Shown: positions 8,686 through 18,523 of the stretch, in pieces
Layout of the letters: the number at the start of each line of letters is the position of its first letter
Position numbering within the stretch: position 1 is the stretch's first letter
Assembly: GCA_965371245.1 (NCBI GenBank)
Contig: CBDUXT010000077.1
Span: 1-29,237 of the forward strand
Reading direction: 5' to 3'
DNA: 29,237 nt
DNA from: CBDUXT01 sp965371245
GTDB taxonomy: Bacteria > Planctomycetota > Phycisphaerae > UBA1845
Made by a program: the position numbers and the translations under genes
Notes under the pieces: model-generated
Databases searched by the model: none
What the model was told of the DNA's origin: nothing
What the model saw: the letters and a program-made list of their open reading frames with translations, nothing else

Positions 8686-11600
8686 CTACGGACAAGGCGT
8701 TGTGGCATCCGGCGGAGCGAACGGGAACTTGGCCCCACTGAATGCATCGAGCGTCCGCGTCACATCGACAATGGTAATTTTCAAGTCCAGTTTGTACGGC
8801 TGAAGATCCGACCGGGACTTCTTCGGCGCGGTCGGGGCGTTCTTGAACTTGTCGAGAACGGAGACAACGTCGCCCGCGACGCCGACCGACCCGTCCGGAG
8901 CGGACCACGTTTGGCTGGCGAGGTTGAAAACGCCAACGACGTCACCCCACTTGTTCGTGGTGATCGACCGCGCGACCAGCGGGTCAAAGCTGCCCGGGTC
9001 GTCGGGCGGGCAGGCGGCGTCCATGAGCTGAACCTCGTAGGTGGCACCGGGGATGATGGCGTCCCCGTGCACATGCACCACGCCCTCGAGACTCCAATCC
9101 CGGAACATGGTCAACGGATCCAGGCTACATTCAAGCTCGGCCGCTCTGATCGTGGGCGCCGTGGCGTCGTCCTTGCCACTTAGTTCGCTCAGCTCGCGCG
9201 GCGCCCCAACCCAAAGCACGGAATCAACCCATTGCTCGAACCCGGAAGGGGCGGCCGTGATCTTGACCCGAACGGCCTGGCTGGCACCGGGATCGCCACC
9301 CTCGATCGATATCCAGCGATTCTCCGTGCTATCCTTTTTGCCACCGCCGGAGGTGACCACCTGGTCGAACCCCATCGGGCTGGAGGGGTTGCACAGCGCC
9401 TGCACGCAGGCGATGTCCACCAAGCCTTGGCCGCCGGGGTTGCCCTGTCCGAAGAACCCGGCCATGCGAACGAGCCAACAGGTGCCCGGGACTGCCAGGT
9501 CGCTGAACCTGCCGGCTCCGCCGTTGGGAATACCGTCACACGACTCGTCCTGGCCCAGGCCGAACTGTGGCGTGGTCCCACCGGGACACGGGCAAGACTG
9601 ACGACACATGTGGTTGGGCTCTTCACCCTCGGCGGGATTGGTATCCGGGCACAGGGCGAAATCGTTGCAGAGGCGGAACGCCGTGCCGTCCGCTCGGGTG
9701 CCGCAATCACACGGCAGCCCCTTGTTGTCGCCCCCGTCGCACACCTGACCCGCGGTGGGTTCGAAGTAGATCGCCAGGGCCGAGTCGAAGCCGCCATCGA
9801 GGTTACCTGACGGACACCCATTGACAAACACCCGACCGGTGCAGGTGGCCACGTACTCCATCCAGAAGTCCTTATCCAGCGGGAGCTCGCCACCTTGCTC
9901 GCCGACAATGGTGGGTGGGCCATCCAGGTCGGCGCAGCCGTTGTCGAAGGCCTGCAGACCCGCAAAGACACGGACCGCGCCCGAGCCACCGGAAGCCGGA
10001 AGCGTACAGGCCAGCAGGCAGTTGCTGTCGCAGCCATCCGTGTCGTCGGTGTTGCCGTCGTCGCATTCCTCGCCGGGATCGACCGAGCCGTTGGGCGCGC
10101 CGCCGTCACAGCCGCCTACGCCCGCGGCCACCGCACCGGCGCCCCCGGCACACACGTCGCCAGGCTGTATGACGAACGGATCGAAGTCACAGTCCTGATC
10201 CTGCCTCCAGACGCCCCCTCCATCGCCGCAATCCTGTAGCGTCTTGGGAACGCACTGCTCGGATGCACACTCGAAGCAGGCTGCTTCCTCTTCAGGTCCC
10301 GGGGTAAAGAACAGGGGGTCCGTCTTCGTAACGCCCAGACAGAAGGCGAAATCGGCGTCGCGACCGGAGCCCGGGATGTAGCCGTCCAGATCGGTGCCGA
10401 GCACGGCGTGAGCATCGCGACTTGCCAGGTCGTGCTGTGCCCAGTTCCACCAGCAGGTGTTGCCATCGGGCGAATCAACGCCGGCGACAACCTCCAACCA
10501 GTACCGAACGTTCGCCTCCGGAAGCGCGATCGGAGGGTCCAGGATGATGTTGTAGCCCTGAAGCACTCCGAAGGCTCCGGCGTAATTTGTACCCCCCTCC
10601 TCGTCGCTGGTGACCAGCGGCGGATCGGACAGGGCGGAGGAGAAGCGTTCCGCGACCAGTTCGCCCGGCAAGCCGGTGATTGTTTCGGTCGGACGCAAAG
10701 GATGCACAATCCCGTCCTTGTAGATTCTGATACGGAAGCTGTCCGGATTGGTCCCCGTACAGATGAACGGCGTGGGTACTTGGGCGTTCAGGGTCGGGTC
10801 CATGTAGGAACCCCACACGCAAACCGTCTCGATTACTGTGCCGTCGGGGATGAAGTCATCGGCGGCGGTCATCCCGTTTGGATCCTGGGAGAGATCGCTG
10901 ATCTCACCGAAGCCCTGGTTCGGGGGGAACTGGCAGGCGTTCACATCCTGCACCGCGCAGTTGGGGCACGGCGGAGCCGGAAAGTCGCAACGTTCACCCC
11001 CTTGGAACTCTCCGCCAATCTGGTCGCACAACGCGCGGTTGACACACGAGAGCGGGGTTGCGGGATCGCAAGGTGTTCCCTCCACGGTTTCATCTCGGCA
11101 CGCGCCGGGACCGGCGCAACAGGTGCCGATGTCGCAGGCGCCGAAGCTGCACGAGACAATCGGATCGACGTCATCGGGTAGCTCGCCGAAGCCGTTAAAG
11201 AACCCGCCGATCCCCTCACAGTCCAACTCGTTGAGGATGGCACAGGTTCCGCAGCTCTCCCCGGCGCCGCAATCGGAGTCCGATGCACACGTCACGGGAA
11301 ACCCATCGACGTCGAGAACGACACGGTCGGAGCTGCCGTCGATGCACATTTGCGTCGGAAGGCAGCACGCCGCCTCCGGACAGGCGACGGCCGTTACATG
11401 CATCTGATAAAGACCGAAGGTCCCCGAAGGACCGCTGCCGGGGTTGAAATAGTACGTTCCGGGCTGAACACTTTTGTACGTGGACCAAAGGTCGTCGCGG
11501 GCACAGAACGGGGCGCCGCGGTTGACACCGGCATCGATAACGCCAAGCGGAGGACCGATGATCTGGGCGCCGACGAACACATTACACGGGTCGCACGCGG

Positions 11601-13887
11601 CAAACATCCCCGCCCAAGCCGGCTGTTGCACCTGGCCCGACAGCTCGGCCGTGCCGCAAAGGTCCACGCGCAGGTTGGCGCAGGCATCGATTCTGAACGC
11701 CTCCCACCAGCCTTTGTCTTGGTTGGCGGGTCCGAATCTACCCGACTGGCAGGTTCCGACTCCGCCGCTTAGATCGAAGTCGCCGAAGCTCGCTGTGCTG
11801 TTGTTGCCGGTGATGGTCAACACAACCGGCGGCGCCCCCGGCGACGGAACGTTGATCGGGTTCACGATCGCGAGCGTACACAAGTCGCCGCCCGTGACGT
11901 TGGGCTGAATGCATAGATTCGGATCACAGCTCGTGCCGAAGCCGGCGTGCTCGGTCCCTGACGGGCAGGGCGCCTGGCAGCTACCGTCGCCGATCCCGAA
12001 ACAGTCCGCATCGCCGACACACGGCGACGCATCCGAGCACTGCCCACCCACGACCTCAGCGCAGGTGCCGGTGAGGAGGTCGCAGCAAGCACTCACTGTA
12101 CAGGCGGGCGGAACGGTTACGCACGACCCCGTGTCGCAGGTGCCTCCGGGGCAGTCCTGCGAAACCACACATACATTGCCGTCGTTCTCGCCGTCGATAC
12201 AGAGTTTGCAGTCGGCATCCGTGGCGCATGCCACGGTCAGCCGATTGTCGCACGCCTGACAGGCCGTACCCACGCCCTGGAAGAACCCGTCCTGACGATC
12301 GCAGATCCAGGGGAGTTGGGAGTTGCAGGCCCCGGTGCCCGTATCGCAGCATGCGCCGGAGGCGGTGTCCAGAGGGGTGCCAACGATCTCGAAGGCGAAG
12401 GTGCCCTGTCCCGCGGCCAGCCCGAGGGCCGACGGCGTCGTCGGTCCGCTATCGACCCAGACCACGTTGGGGTCGTTCGTTCCGATGTCCACCGCATCGG
12501 TCATCGCCCAGAAGTGACGTCCGAACGGCGAGAACCGCCCCGCCACCTTAACCGTCATGAACCCGCGGGCGGGGATGATCGGCTTTTCATCGAAGATGAT
12601 CGTGCGGATCGACAACTGACCGCCGACGCGGGGGCCGGTGATGGTGTCCTCAATGAAGTCCCCGTTCTCGTCGTAGAAGGTGAGACGAATCCGCGAGGGG
12701 CTGTCGGCAATTCCAATAACGTCCCAACCCCAGATCAGGCGGACGGTTGTCAACTCGAAGAACTCCTGACCCGTGCCGGCCGTATCGAGCGCGTAGTCGT
12801 CACCGACCTCACGCAGCGGCACGCAGGCGGCGGGGCCCACCGGGCCGATCACCGATGTAACGGGACCCAGGGGGGCGATGCCGGAAGCGTAGTTGGGGCA
12901 GCTAAAGTCCTCGCCGGAGCAATTCTCGGTCGAGGGGCAAAGTTGAGTGCATGTGGCCACGAAGTCGTCTCCGGGAATCGCGCCGACGCCGAGCCAGGCG
13001 CCTGACCCGTTGTTGCAGTTTTCGAGCGAGGTGCGACCGCAGTTACCGTTGGGAAAGCAGCATCGCCCGGCGCCACATTGTTCCTCTCCCTCCACCGGGT
13101 TAGGGTCCTCGATGCAGATCGCGCCGGCACCGCAGATGTTCTCGCTGGTCACGCAGACGCCGCCGCAGAAGCCGTTGTTGGCGGCGTCGCAGTCGGCATC
13201 CGAGGTACAGGCCGTTCCAGGCGCCGGGGCAACACCACCGACGCATTCCTGCAGCACGCAGGTCTGCTCGCCGTTGCAGACCAGCCCATCGTCGTTCTCC
13301 GGGCACTGGGCGTCCGTCTTGCACGGCGGCTCACATGCGCCGATGCCGGCCTCTCCGCCGGTCTCGTTGCAAATGCCGGGTAGCTCAAGGCAGGGATCGA
13401 CATTAGCAATGCATGCGGGCTGGGAAGGATTCCCGACGGGCCCGGCGTTGCTGCACTCCTCCCGCCCGTCACAGAAAACCTGATCCTCGCAGGTCGTGCA
13501 GACATCGACCGGTGTGTTCTCGCAGAGACTCGACACCGGGTTGCATGTGTCGGTGGTGCAGACGTTGCAGTCGTCGCACTGAGCGTCGAAGGTGCAAGTT
13601 CCCGCGGCCACCGACCCAAGGCTGTCCATCTCCTCGCGGCTCATGTTTCTGGGAAAGAAGCCGGGACCCTCTATCGAGAGTACCGTCGAGACCCGCAAGG
13701 CATGGACCGGGGGGGCGATAGGTATCCGAAGGTTCGAGAGATCCAATTTTTGGGGTGTGATTCTGGTGCCCCTGCGCTCGCCGTTGCCCGGCGGCGACGC
13801 CTGAAGCACCACACTGCAGGCCAAGAGACCCACAACCACCGCGCCCAGGGCTGGACGCCAGCTACAACAACCGTTACCTGCCTTCAT
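8686..13887 (-). CDS. Giant secreted cysteine-rich multidomain protein, tandem copy 2
   Basis: 1733 aa, paralogue of the protein at 3009-8222 with the same domain order. Start chosen at the ATG 13887, with GGAGGA at 13896-13901 (8-nt spacing) and a signal peptide (MKAGNG..RPALGAVVVGLLACSVVLQASP). It keeps the CTDC-like repeat ('CDDCNVCTTDTC'), the DUF4215 repeat 'GEECDDGNTDDTDGC', the PPC-like domain and the C-terminal degenerate dockerin-like module ending in CP. Differences concentrate in one central domain (about residues 670-840), where the copies need indels to align, whereas the last ~230 residues are the same at DNA level. Mixed divergence of this kind fits an old duplication overwritten in patches by gene conversion. 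Exported, probably surface-associated (inferred); partner or ligand unknown. Confidence 0.88.
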   Translation of the reverse strand: MKAGNGCCSWRPALGAVVVGLLACSVVLQASPPGNGERRGTRITPQKLDLSNLRIPIAPPVHALRVSTVLSIEGPGFFPRNMSREEMDSLGSVAAGTCTFDAQCDDCNVCTTDTCNPVSSLCENTPVDVCTTCEDQVFCDGREECSNAGPVGNPSQPACIANVDPCLELPGICNETGGEAGIGACEPPCKTDAQCPENDDGLVCNGEQTCVLQECVGGVAPAPGTACTSDADCDAANNGFCGGVCVTSENICGAGAICIEDPNPVEGEEQCGAGRCCFPNGNCGRTSLENCNNGSGAWLGVGAIPGDDFVATCTQLCPSTENCSGEDFSCPNYASGIAPLGPVTSVIGPVGPAACVPLREVGDDYALDTAGTGQEFFELTTVRLIWGWDVIGIADSPSRIRLTFYDENGDFIEDTITGPRVGGQLSIRTIIFDEKPIIPARGFMTVKVAGRFSPFGRHFWAMTDAVDIGTNDPNVVWVDSGPTTPSALGLAAGQGTFAFEIVGTPLDTASGACCDTGTGACNSQLPWICDRQDGFFQGVGTACQACDNRLTVACATDADCKLCIDGENDGNVCVVSQDCPGGTCDTGSCVTVPPACTVSACCDLLTGTCAEVVGGQCSDASPCVGDADCFGIGDGSCQAPCPSGTEHAGFGTSCDPNLCIQPNVTGGDLCTLAIVNPINVPSPGAPPVVLTITGNNSTASFGDFDLSGGVGTCQSGRFGPANQDKGWWEAFRIDACANLRVDLCGTAELSGQVQQPAWAGMFAACDPCNVFVGAQIIGPPLGVIDAGVNRGAPFCARDDLWSTYKSVQPGTYYFNPGSGPSGTFGLYQMHVTAVACPEAACCLPTQMCIDGSSDRVVLDVDGFPVTCASDSDCGAGESCGTCAILNELDCEGIGGFFNGFGELPDDVDPIVSCSFGACDIGTCCAGPGACRDETVEGTPCDPATPLSCVNRALCDQIGGEFQGGERCDFPAPPCPNCAVQDVNACQFPPNQGFGEISDLSQDPNGMTAADDFIPDGTVIETVCVWGSYMDPTLNAQVPTPFICTGTNPDSFRIRIYKDGIVHPLRPTETITGLPGELVAERFSSALSDPPLVTSDEEGGTNYAGAFGVLQGYNIILDPPIALPEANVRYWLEVVAGVDSPDGNTCWWNWAQHDLASRDAHAVLGTDLDGYIPGSGRDADFAFCLGVTKTDPLFFTPGPEEEAACFECASEQCVPKTLQDCGDGGGVWRQDQDCDFDPFVIQPGDVCAGGAGAVAAGVGGCDGGAPNGSVDPGEECDDGNTDDTDGCDSNCLLACTLPASGGSGAVRVFAGLQAFDNGCADLDGPPTIVGEQGGELPLDKDFWMEYVATCTGRVFVNGCPSGNLDGGFDSALAIYFEPTAGQVCDGGDNKGLPCDCGTRADGTAFRLCNDFALCPDTNPAEGEEPNHMCRQSCPCPGGTTPQFGLGQDESCDGIPNGGAGRFSDLAVPGTCWLVRMAGFFGQGNPGGQGLVDIACVQALCNPSSPMGFDQVVTSGGGKKDSTENRWISIEGGDPGASQAVRVKITAAPSGFEQWVDSVLWVGAPRELSELSGKDDATAPTIRAAELECSLDPLTMFRDWSLEGVVHVHGDAIIPGATYEVQLMDAACPPDDPGSFDPLVARSITTNKWGDVVGVFNLASQTWSAPDGSVGVAGDVVSVLDKFKNAPTAPKKSRSDLQPYKLDLKITIVDVTRTLDAFSGAKFPFAPPDATTPCP

Positions 13888-13895
13888 CGATCCAT

Positions 13896-13901
13896 TCCTC
13901 C
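13896..13901 (-). promoter_or_regulatory. Ribosome binding site deciding the start of copy 2
   Basis: GGAGGA, 8 nt before the ATG at 13887, identical in sequence and spacing to the site at 8231-8236. Confidence 0.8.
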
Positions 13902-14172
13902 AAAAAGAAAATGCGTTTTGACTCCACCCGATGCCCTCTGGCATAAGACACGGAAGGCTGCCGACCAAACCGGGCGTCGCCCAAACGACACACCGACCGA
14001 TGCCCCACAGCACCGGCTCCCGACCTGTCACTGGATCAGGCGGCCGCGACCCTCGATGTTTCGTTGAACCGACCCGGCTCTACACGCCCGCCGATCGATC
14101 CGTTCTTTTCTTCGCCTCCTCTACGAAAACCTAACTACCGGCGAGGTCCAACGTGTTCCTCCCGCCGCGCAG

Positions 14173-14203
14173 AAAAAACGCGACGTCCCGAAGGACACGC
14201 CGC
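14173..14203 (-). terminator. Intrinsic terminator in the leader of copy 2
   Basis: On the minus strand GCGGCGT (14203-14197) pairs with ACGTCGC (14086+100 to 14180) using one G.U wobble, plus an outer C-G pair. The loop closes with CC-TTCG-GG, and T6 follows at 14178-14173. It is the homologue of 8500-8529 and lies ~285 nt before the start codon. Confidence 0.75.
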
Positions 14204-15310
14204 GTGAAAAAACCATTGCTCCACGCCATGTCAAAGAGCCGCAAACACGCAGCCCACCGTACAACGAGCGCGCCGCCTGAGGGCGTGACCGCCAAATCCG
14301 ACCTGTGCTTAACTCGCTATCCATTGTCACGAAGGCATCGCCTCCCCAAGAGGCGCCGTTCGGCAGCAAGGGCGGAACCGAAGTATCGGGTTCGACCTCG
14401 GACGGTTTCCGAGTGCAAACTCTTTCTCTTCGATCTGCAATGGCCGCCCCTTCCCCGAAGCACCATAACCCACACGGCGGATTTCGCACGCAAAAGAGCG
14501 AAGGCATCGCCCGGCGCCCCCTTCATCAATCTCAGTATGGCGGCAATGAACGACACCAACCCCGCCGAATAAAAGAACGAAGAGGACGACGCTCGAACCG
14601 GATAGCGCGCGGAAGCGAAGCAACGCACGTTACCACGACACCGCAAAAGGCCGGACTGCACCGTCTCGACGCAAGACGGGATGAGATGGACGGCGCAGGC
14701 CGCATCCTCCCACAAAGACCGCACGACACTTAGCACCAACGCATAGAGTCCCGCTAGCGCACCGCGCGGCAACCCCGGCAAGCCGCATCGCATCGACGCC
14801 GAGCTTCCAGAGTCATCCTACCTGCTACGCGGCCGATATTACCACAACGGAGGGATCGAAGTCAAGCCACCAAACCCGTACGCAGCATCGATTCGGAGGC
14901 GCCCAGGCATGCCATCCGTTCGAATGGCATCCAGGAGTTCAAGCCGCAGTCGAAGATCGCTGCGCAAGAACCGGACCATAAAGCCTTGGTCGCAAAGATC
15001 GCCTCATGCTAGATGTGATTCCAGCGGCGGCGCCGACGCTTCTCTTGATGAGCGCGGCCACGCGGCCCATGACACGGGCGTGTCAATGGTGCCGAATCAT
15101 TCACTCGGTGGTGGATCGACGTTCACCGGCCGACCCATGCCGCTACAGACTCAAAACAACCTGGCGCTCTTCAGGGTCGGAAAGCGCTCGACTCATGGGT
15201 CCATCCGAGAAATAACATGGACGAACGCCGCTTGTTTCATCGAACGCGCTTGCCGGAACTCGCCCGCGAGGCTAAGATACGGGCTGATCGGGCTAAGAGC
15301 CTATTCCCAA

Positions 15311-15366
15311 ATGACAAGTGTGGCACGGGCTTCCAGGCTGTGAAAACACCGGCAAGTCGCCGGTGT
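15311..15366. repeat. Hairpin-bearing intergenic repeat-like element
   Basis: Begins 'atgacaagtgtggcacggg' and ends with a perfect 8-bp stem ACACCGGC/GCCGGTGT (15346-15353 and 15359-15366) around a 5-nt loop. A near match to its left edge (atgacaagtgtgtggca) occurs on the minus strand at 28299-28283, at the border of an RHS cassette. From memory, similar 'gtggcacgggcttccag' segments recur between genes in planctomycete genomes; this was not checked here. Confidence 0.4.
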
Positions 15367-15422
15367 CACACAACGCTGGGATGGGCTCGTGCCGATACGG
15401 TTTCGATCCGGAGGGAGCGGAG

Positions 15423-18212
15423 ATGAATTCCAAGACCAGAGCCGTGAGCCGCGACAAAGTTCGCCCCATGTTCGCATGGTTGATCGTTGCGACGATCCTT
15501 GCCGGGCACGGGACCATCAGGGCTAAGCCCATTCGACCCGAACCAGTGGTCGGCCACGTGACCCTCGTCTTTGATTCAGCCGCACTCCAGCGGTTGGGAA
15601 TGAAAATCGTCACCCGGCCGGACGGCACGGAGTTGAACGGCGCCTATCGTGTGGTTTTCCCGGTGCCGAAGAGTCGTAACGAGTTGCTGGTCGCCGCCGG
15701 ACACGGACAATTCGGTACCTCTACGCGGGGAACGGTCGGGACTCGCGGCGCACTCCTCGTGGCGGGCTCCGGCTGGCCTCACGCCCTGATCGATCCGACC
15801 ATCGTGGCGAACGGAGATGGGCGTTGGACGGTCGTAGCGCCCCTCGGCCCGCCTGGGTCGAACGAGCCGGAAACCCTCTTCCTTCTTCGGGATGTCATGC
15901 TCGATGCCCCCTCGGCATCAAGCACGTTGCGAATGTCGGGCGAACTGTTGGTGGCAAACGCTCTGGCGATCGAGTCCGGGGCTGAAGAGGCCGCCTATGC
16001 CTCGGTCGGCCGGCTATGGATGGACTTGACGACGCGGCCCGATCAGGTCGAACCACCGCGTCCGGCGGCAACGAGGGCTTCAAGCTCCGCGGGTGCTACC
16101 ACGATGGCATCAGGGGCTGACGTGATCGTCGGGGAACTGCCGGACGTCAACAGCTACGGCAGTTCTAATGGCGTGGCCGCCTTCTCTGTGGGCACGACGT
16201 CCTGCAACATCGGCGACGCGGAGCTTCTGTGGATCTCCGACACGCCCGACCATCCTGTAATAGGCCAAAGCCTCTACCGGCTGAAAGACGACCGATTGGA
16301 ACAAATAGGACAGAGTTGGCTCAAACACGGGTTCCTGGCGCTGGCGCTCAACGCCTGCGAGCTGGGCTGCAACAACCCGAACGACGGGGCTCGACTGGGT
16401 GTCGGTTGCTCCGACCCCTATTGTGCCAGCTTGAACGGCTTCCAGGACAATCTGGGACCCAAGTCGGAAGTGAACGCATTCACCGGGTCCTTCGGCTTCC
16501 CGCCCAGCCTGCAGCCTTCCATCGACAACACGGTGGGCCGGCGCCTGCAGGTCAACGAAAGCGACCTCGACCCCGCCCTGGCTGGCGGGGGGCTGTACTT
16601 CGTCGAGGGCCACTACGTTACCCCCGACGACGCCGCGGCCGGCAACCAGAACAACAACGCCTCGTACCGCCCGGTGAGCGTCCAGTTCCTACCCGGCCCG
16701 GGCAGGTGGACCCTGCAATTGCAGGGGACGACGCAACGGCAACGGTCGGCCATTCGCGCGTGGCGGGATACCGACCCCGCCGTCGTCGAAGACGACATCG
16801 TGGTTCCCGACGAGGGGTTGTTCATTCTGGCGGGTAAAGCGATCGATGCGGGCGGCGGTCTTTGGCGGTACGAATACGCGCTCCAGAACCTCACGTCGGA
16901 TCGATCGGCCGGATCGTTCAGCATTCCGGTCCCGTTCGGGGCAACGGTGAGCGAGATCGGCTTCCACGATGTCGCCTACCACAGTGGTGAGATCTACGAC
17001 GGAACAGACTGGAACGCTGTCGTCGCCGACGGACGGATCACTTGGTCCACCGAAGGGCACGACCTCAACGCGAACGCCAATGCGCTTCGCTGGGGCACGC
17101 TCTACAATTTTCGCATGACGATCGACGCCCCACCGCAGCTCTCTGTCGGCACTGTGGGGCTGTTCAAGCCGGGCATTCCGGCGTCTGTCGCGGGGAGCAC
17201 GGTAGGACCCGCGCTTGGTGTGGACGACTGTAACAATAACCAGGTTCCAGACGCCTGCGACGTCGCCTGCGATTCGCCGGCGTGCCAGGCGACCGGTTGG
17301 ACCGGCGCCTGTGGCAACAGCCCCGATTGCAACACAAACGACCAGCCCGACGAGTGTGACTTGTTCGATGGGACGAGTTCGGACTGCAACGCCAACGGCC
17401 TTCCCGATAGCTGTGAACTCGCCGACGGGTCGGCACAGGACTGCAATGGCAATCTGCGCCCGGACGCCTGCGACACGCCGGATTGCGACGGCAACGGCAT
17501 CCCGGACGACTGCGAGCTCGTCGATGGGGATTGCAACGGAGACGGACTGCTCGATAGCTGTGTACCCCCCGCGGTTCCGCCGATGGCCGATCCCGACTTT
17601 GTGCTTACGAACCGCTTCCTGCCCTTCGCGCCACCGCCTGGCTTCACACCCACTGCGTATCGGCTGCGCTTCCGCGACGTTCCGCCCCCCAATGACGGGC
17701 TCAACGGAGCGACGATGTGGGTCGGCAGTCCGCGCGACGTGAGCGAACTCGGCGGGCGAGACGACGACACGGCTCCGACGTTCAAGGCCGCCACGCTTCA
17801 GTGCGACCCCCATTTTGCACTATGGGACACGTCGGAAACGATCCACGTGTACCATGAAGGGATCGTTCCAGGGGGCATCTATGAGCTTCGGACCGTGACG
17901 GAGGGATGCCCGGTTACCTTGGAGGCAAGCTTCTCGAACCCCCTGGAATTGCTCCAGGCGTCGTGGGGCGACGTCGCCGGCCGCTTTCAAGACGGGCGGT
18001 GGTCGCCCCCCAACGATTCGGTGGACATCACCTCGGACGTTGTCGCCATCCTCGACGCGTTCGGCGGGGGCCCCGCGGCGATGCGGAAAGCCCGTGCGGA
18101 CATCGAGCCGGCCACGCCCGACCTGAAGATCAACATTACCGACGTCACCGCGGCGCTCGACGCCTTCGGCGGTCGCGCCTTCCCCTTTACCGCGACGATC
18201 GGCTGCCCCTAG
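15423..18212 (+). CDS. Secreted multidomain protein with DCN-type repeats and dockerin-like C-terminus
   Basis: 929 aa. The ATG at 15423 is chosen because GGAGG at 15410-15414 precedes it by 8 nt and it opens a signal peptide (n-region MNSKTRAVSRDKVRP, h-region MFAWLIVATILAGHG, cleavage near IRA). Residues ~35-225 form an N-terminal domain not recognised. Residues ~233-598 are a module shared with the next gene ('GRRLQVNESDLDPAL', 'YVTPDDAAAGN', 'YALQNLTSDR', 'GFHDVAYHSGE'). Residues ~601-715 hold five or more repeats of the type DCNGNGIPDDCEL, resembling calcium-binding thrombospondin-3-like repeats. Residues ~750-929 match the C-terminal module of the minus-strand giants ('MWVGSPRDVSEL', 'WGDVAGRF', 'DVVAILDAF', 'DVTAALDAF', final CP). 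Exported; role unknown. It is followed 311 bp later by its paralogue in the same direction. Confidence 0.88.
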   Translation: MNSKTRAVSRDKVRPMFAWLIVATILAGHGTIRAKPIRPEPVVGHVTLVFDSAALQRLGMKIVTRPDGTELNGAYRVVFPVPKSRNELLVAAGHGQFGTSTRGTVGTRGALLVAGSGWPHALIDPTIVANGDGRWTVVAPLGPPGSNEPETLFLLRDVMLDAPSASSTLRMSGELLVANALAIESGAEEAAYASVGRLWMDLTTRPDQVEPPRPAATRASSSAGATTMASGADVIVGELPDVNSYGSSNGVAAFSVGTTSCNIGDAELLWISDTPDHPVIGQSLYRLKDDRLEQIGQSWLKHGFLALALNACELGCNNPNDGARLGVGCSDPYCASLNGFQDNLGPKSEVNAFTGSFGFPPSLQPSIDNTVGRRLQVNESDLDPALAGGGLYFVEGHYVTPDDAAAGNQNNNASYRPVSVQFLPGPGRWTLQLQGTTQRQRSAIRAWRDTDPAVVEDDIVVPDEGLFILAGKAIDAGGGLWRYEYALQNLTSDRSAGSFSIPVPFGATVSEIGFHDVAYHSGEIYDGTDWNAVVADGRITWSTEGHDLNANANALRWGTLYNFRMTIDAPPQLSVGTVGLFKPGIPASVAGSTVGPALGVDDCNNNQVPDACDVACDSPACQATGWTGACGNSPDCNTNDQPDECDLFDGTSSDCNANGLPDSCELADGSAQDCNGNLRPDACDTPDCDGNGIPDDCELVDGDCNGDGLLDSCVPPAVPPMADPDFVLTNRFLPFAPPPGFTPTAYRLRFRDVPPPNDGLNGATMWVGSPRDVSELGGRDDDTAPTFKAATLQCDPHFALWDTSETIHVYHEGIVPGGIYELRTVTEGCPVTLEASFSNPLELLQASWGDVAGRFQDGRWSPPNDSVDITSDVVAILDAFGGGPAAMRKARADIEPATPDLKINITDVTAALDAFGGRAFPFTATIGCP

Positions 18213-18523
18213 CAAGAGGCGAGGCTGGCGCGGGACTGCACTCGCGACATGAAAGTGACAGATCATTGGCATTTTCAGCCAAGGCGTCAACGACTCGGAC
18301 GGGCAGGGAACGGAGACCTTCACGGAGCTTCCTCGGGCACCCGGTGGGGCCATGCCCAGCCATTCGGCATGCTTGGCGCCCGCGATGTGGACCTTGAATT
18401 TCCCAGCCTGATCCGATAAGCTGGCAGACTCGGTAACAGGGTGCATCGTGTGAAGCTCACCGATCGCATGGGGTAGTCCTTTCCGTCTTAGGCGGGGTTC
18501 GCCCGGCGCGGACCCAAGTCGCT
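18213..18523. other. Intergenic region between the two plus-strand secreted genes
   Basis: 311 bp. No terminator with a T-run, no clear ribosome binding site before 18524 and no supported small gene were found. A minus-strand frame with ATG at 18446 runs into the 3' end of the upstream gene and is judged an overlap artefact. Confidence 0.4.

Larger units (their letters stand above)
8587..14256. repeat. Tandem duplication unit, copy 2
   Basis: Head-to-tail with copy 1, only ~4 bp apart. Same content and order: leader with terminator, giant gene, 3' terminator. Copy 2 is 4 codons shorter over the coding region. See copy 1 for boundaries. Confidence 0.85.
13888..15422. other. 1.5-kb intergenic region between divergent secreted-protein genes
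   Basis: 13888-14256 is the leader of the minus-strand gene, duplicated at 8223-8582. 14257-15310 holds no reading frame I can support: the longest minus-strand frame (14317-14793) has no clear ribosome binding site and no recognisable domain, although a terminator lies ~115 nt after its stop. A 7-bp inverted repeat ATGCCAT/ATGGCAT occurs near 14908-14930. 15311-15366 carries a repeat-like hairpin element. 15410-15414 (GGAGG) is the ribosome binding site of the plus-strand gene. Confidence 0.6.

Noticed and set aside
14317..14793. Minus-strand frame of ~158 codons upstream of a terminator
   Set aside because: No good ribosome binding site, mixed codon third positions, no recognisable domain; competing frames of similar length overlap it.
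14909..15343. Plus-strand frame of ~144 codons before the 15423 gene
   Set aside because: Low-complexity Arg/Ser-rich translation, no ribosome binding site, ends inside the repeat-like hairpin element.
17820..18446. Minus-strand frame of ~208 codons starting in the 311-bp gap
   Set aside because: Two thirds of it is the complement of the confirmed secreted-protein gene; no ribosome binding site or family match for the rest.
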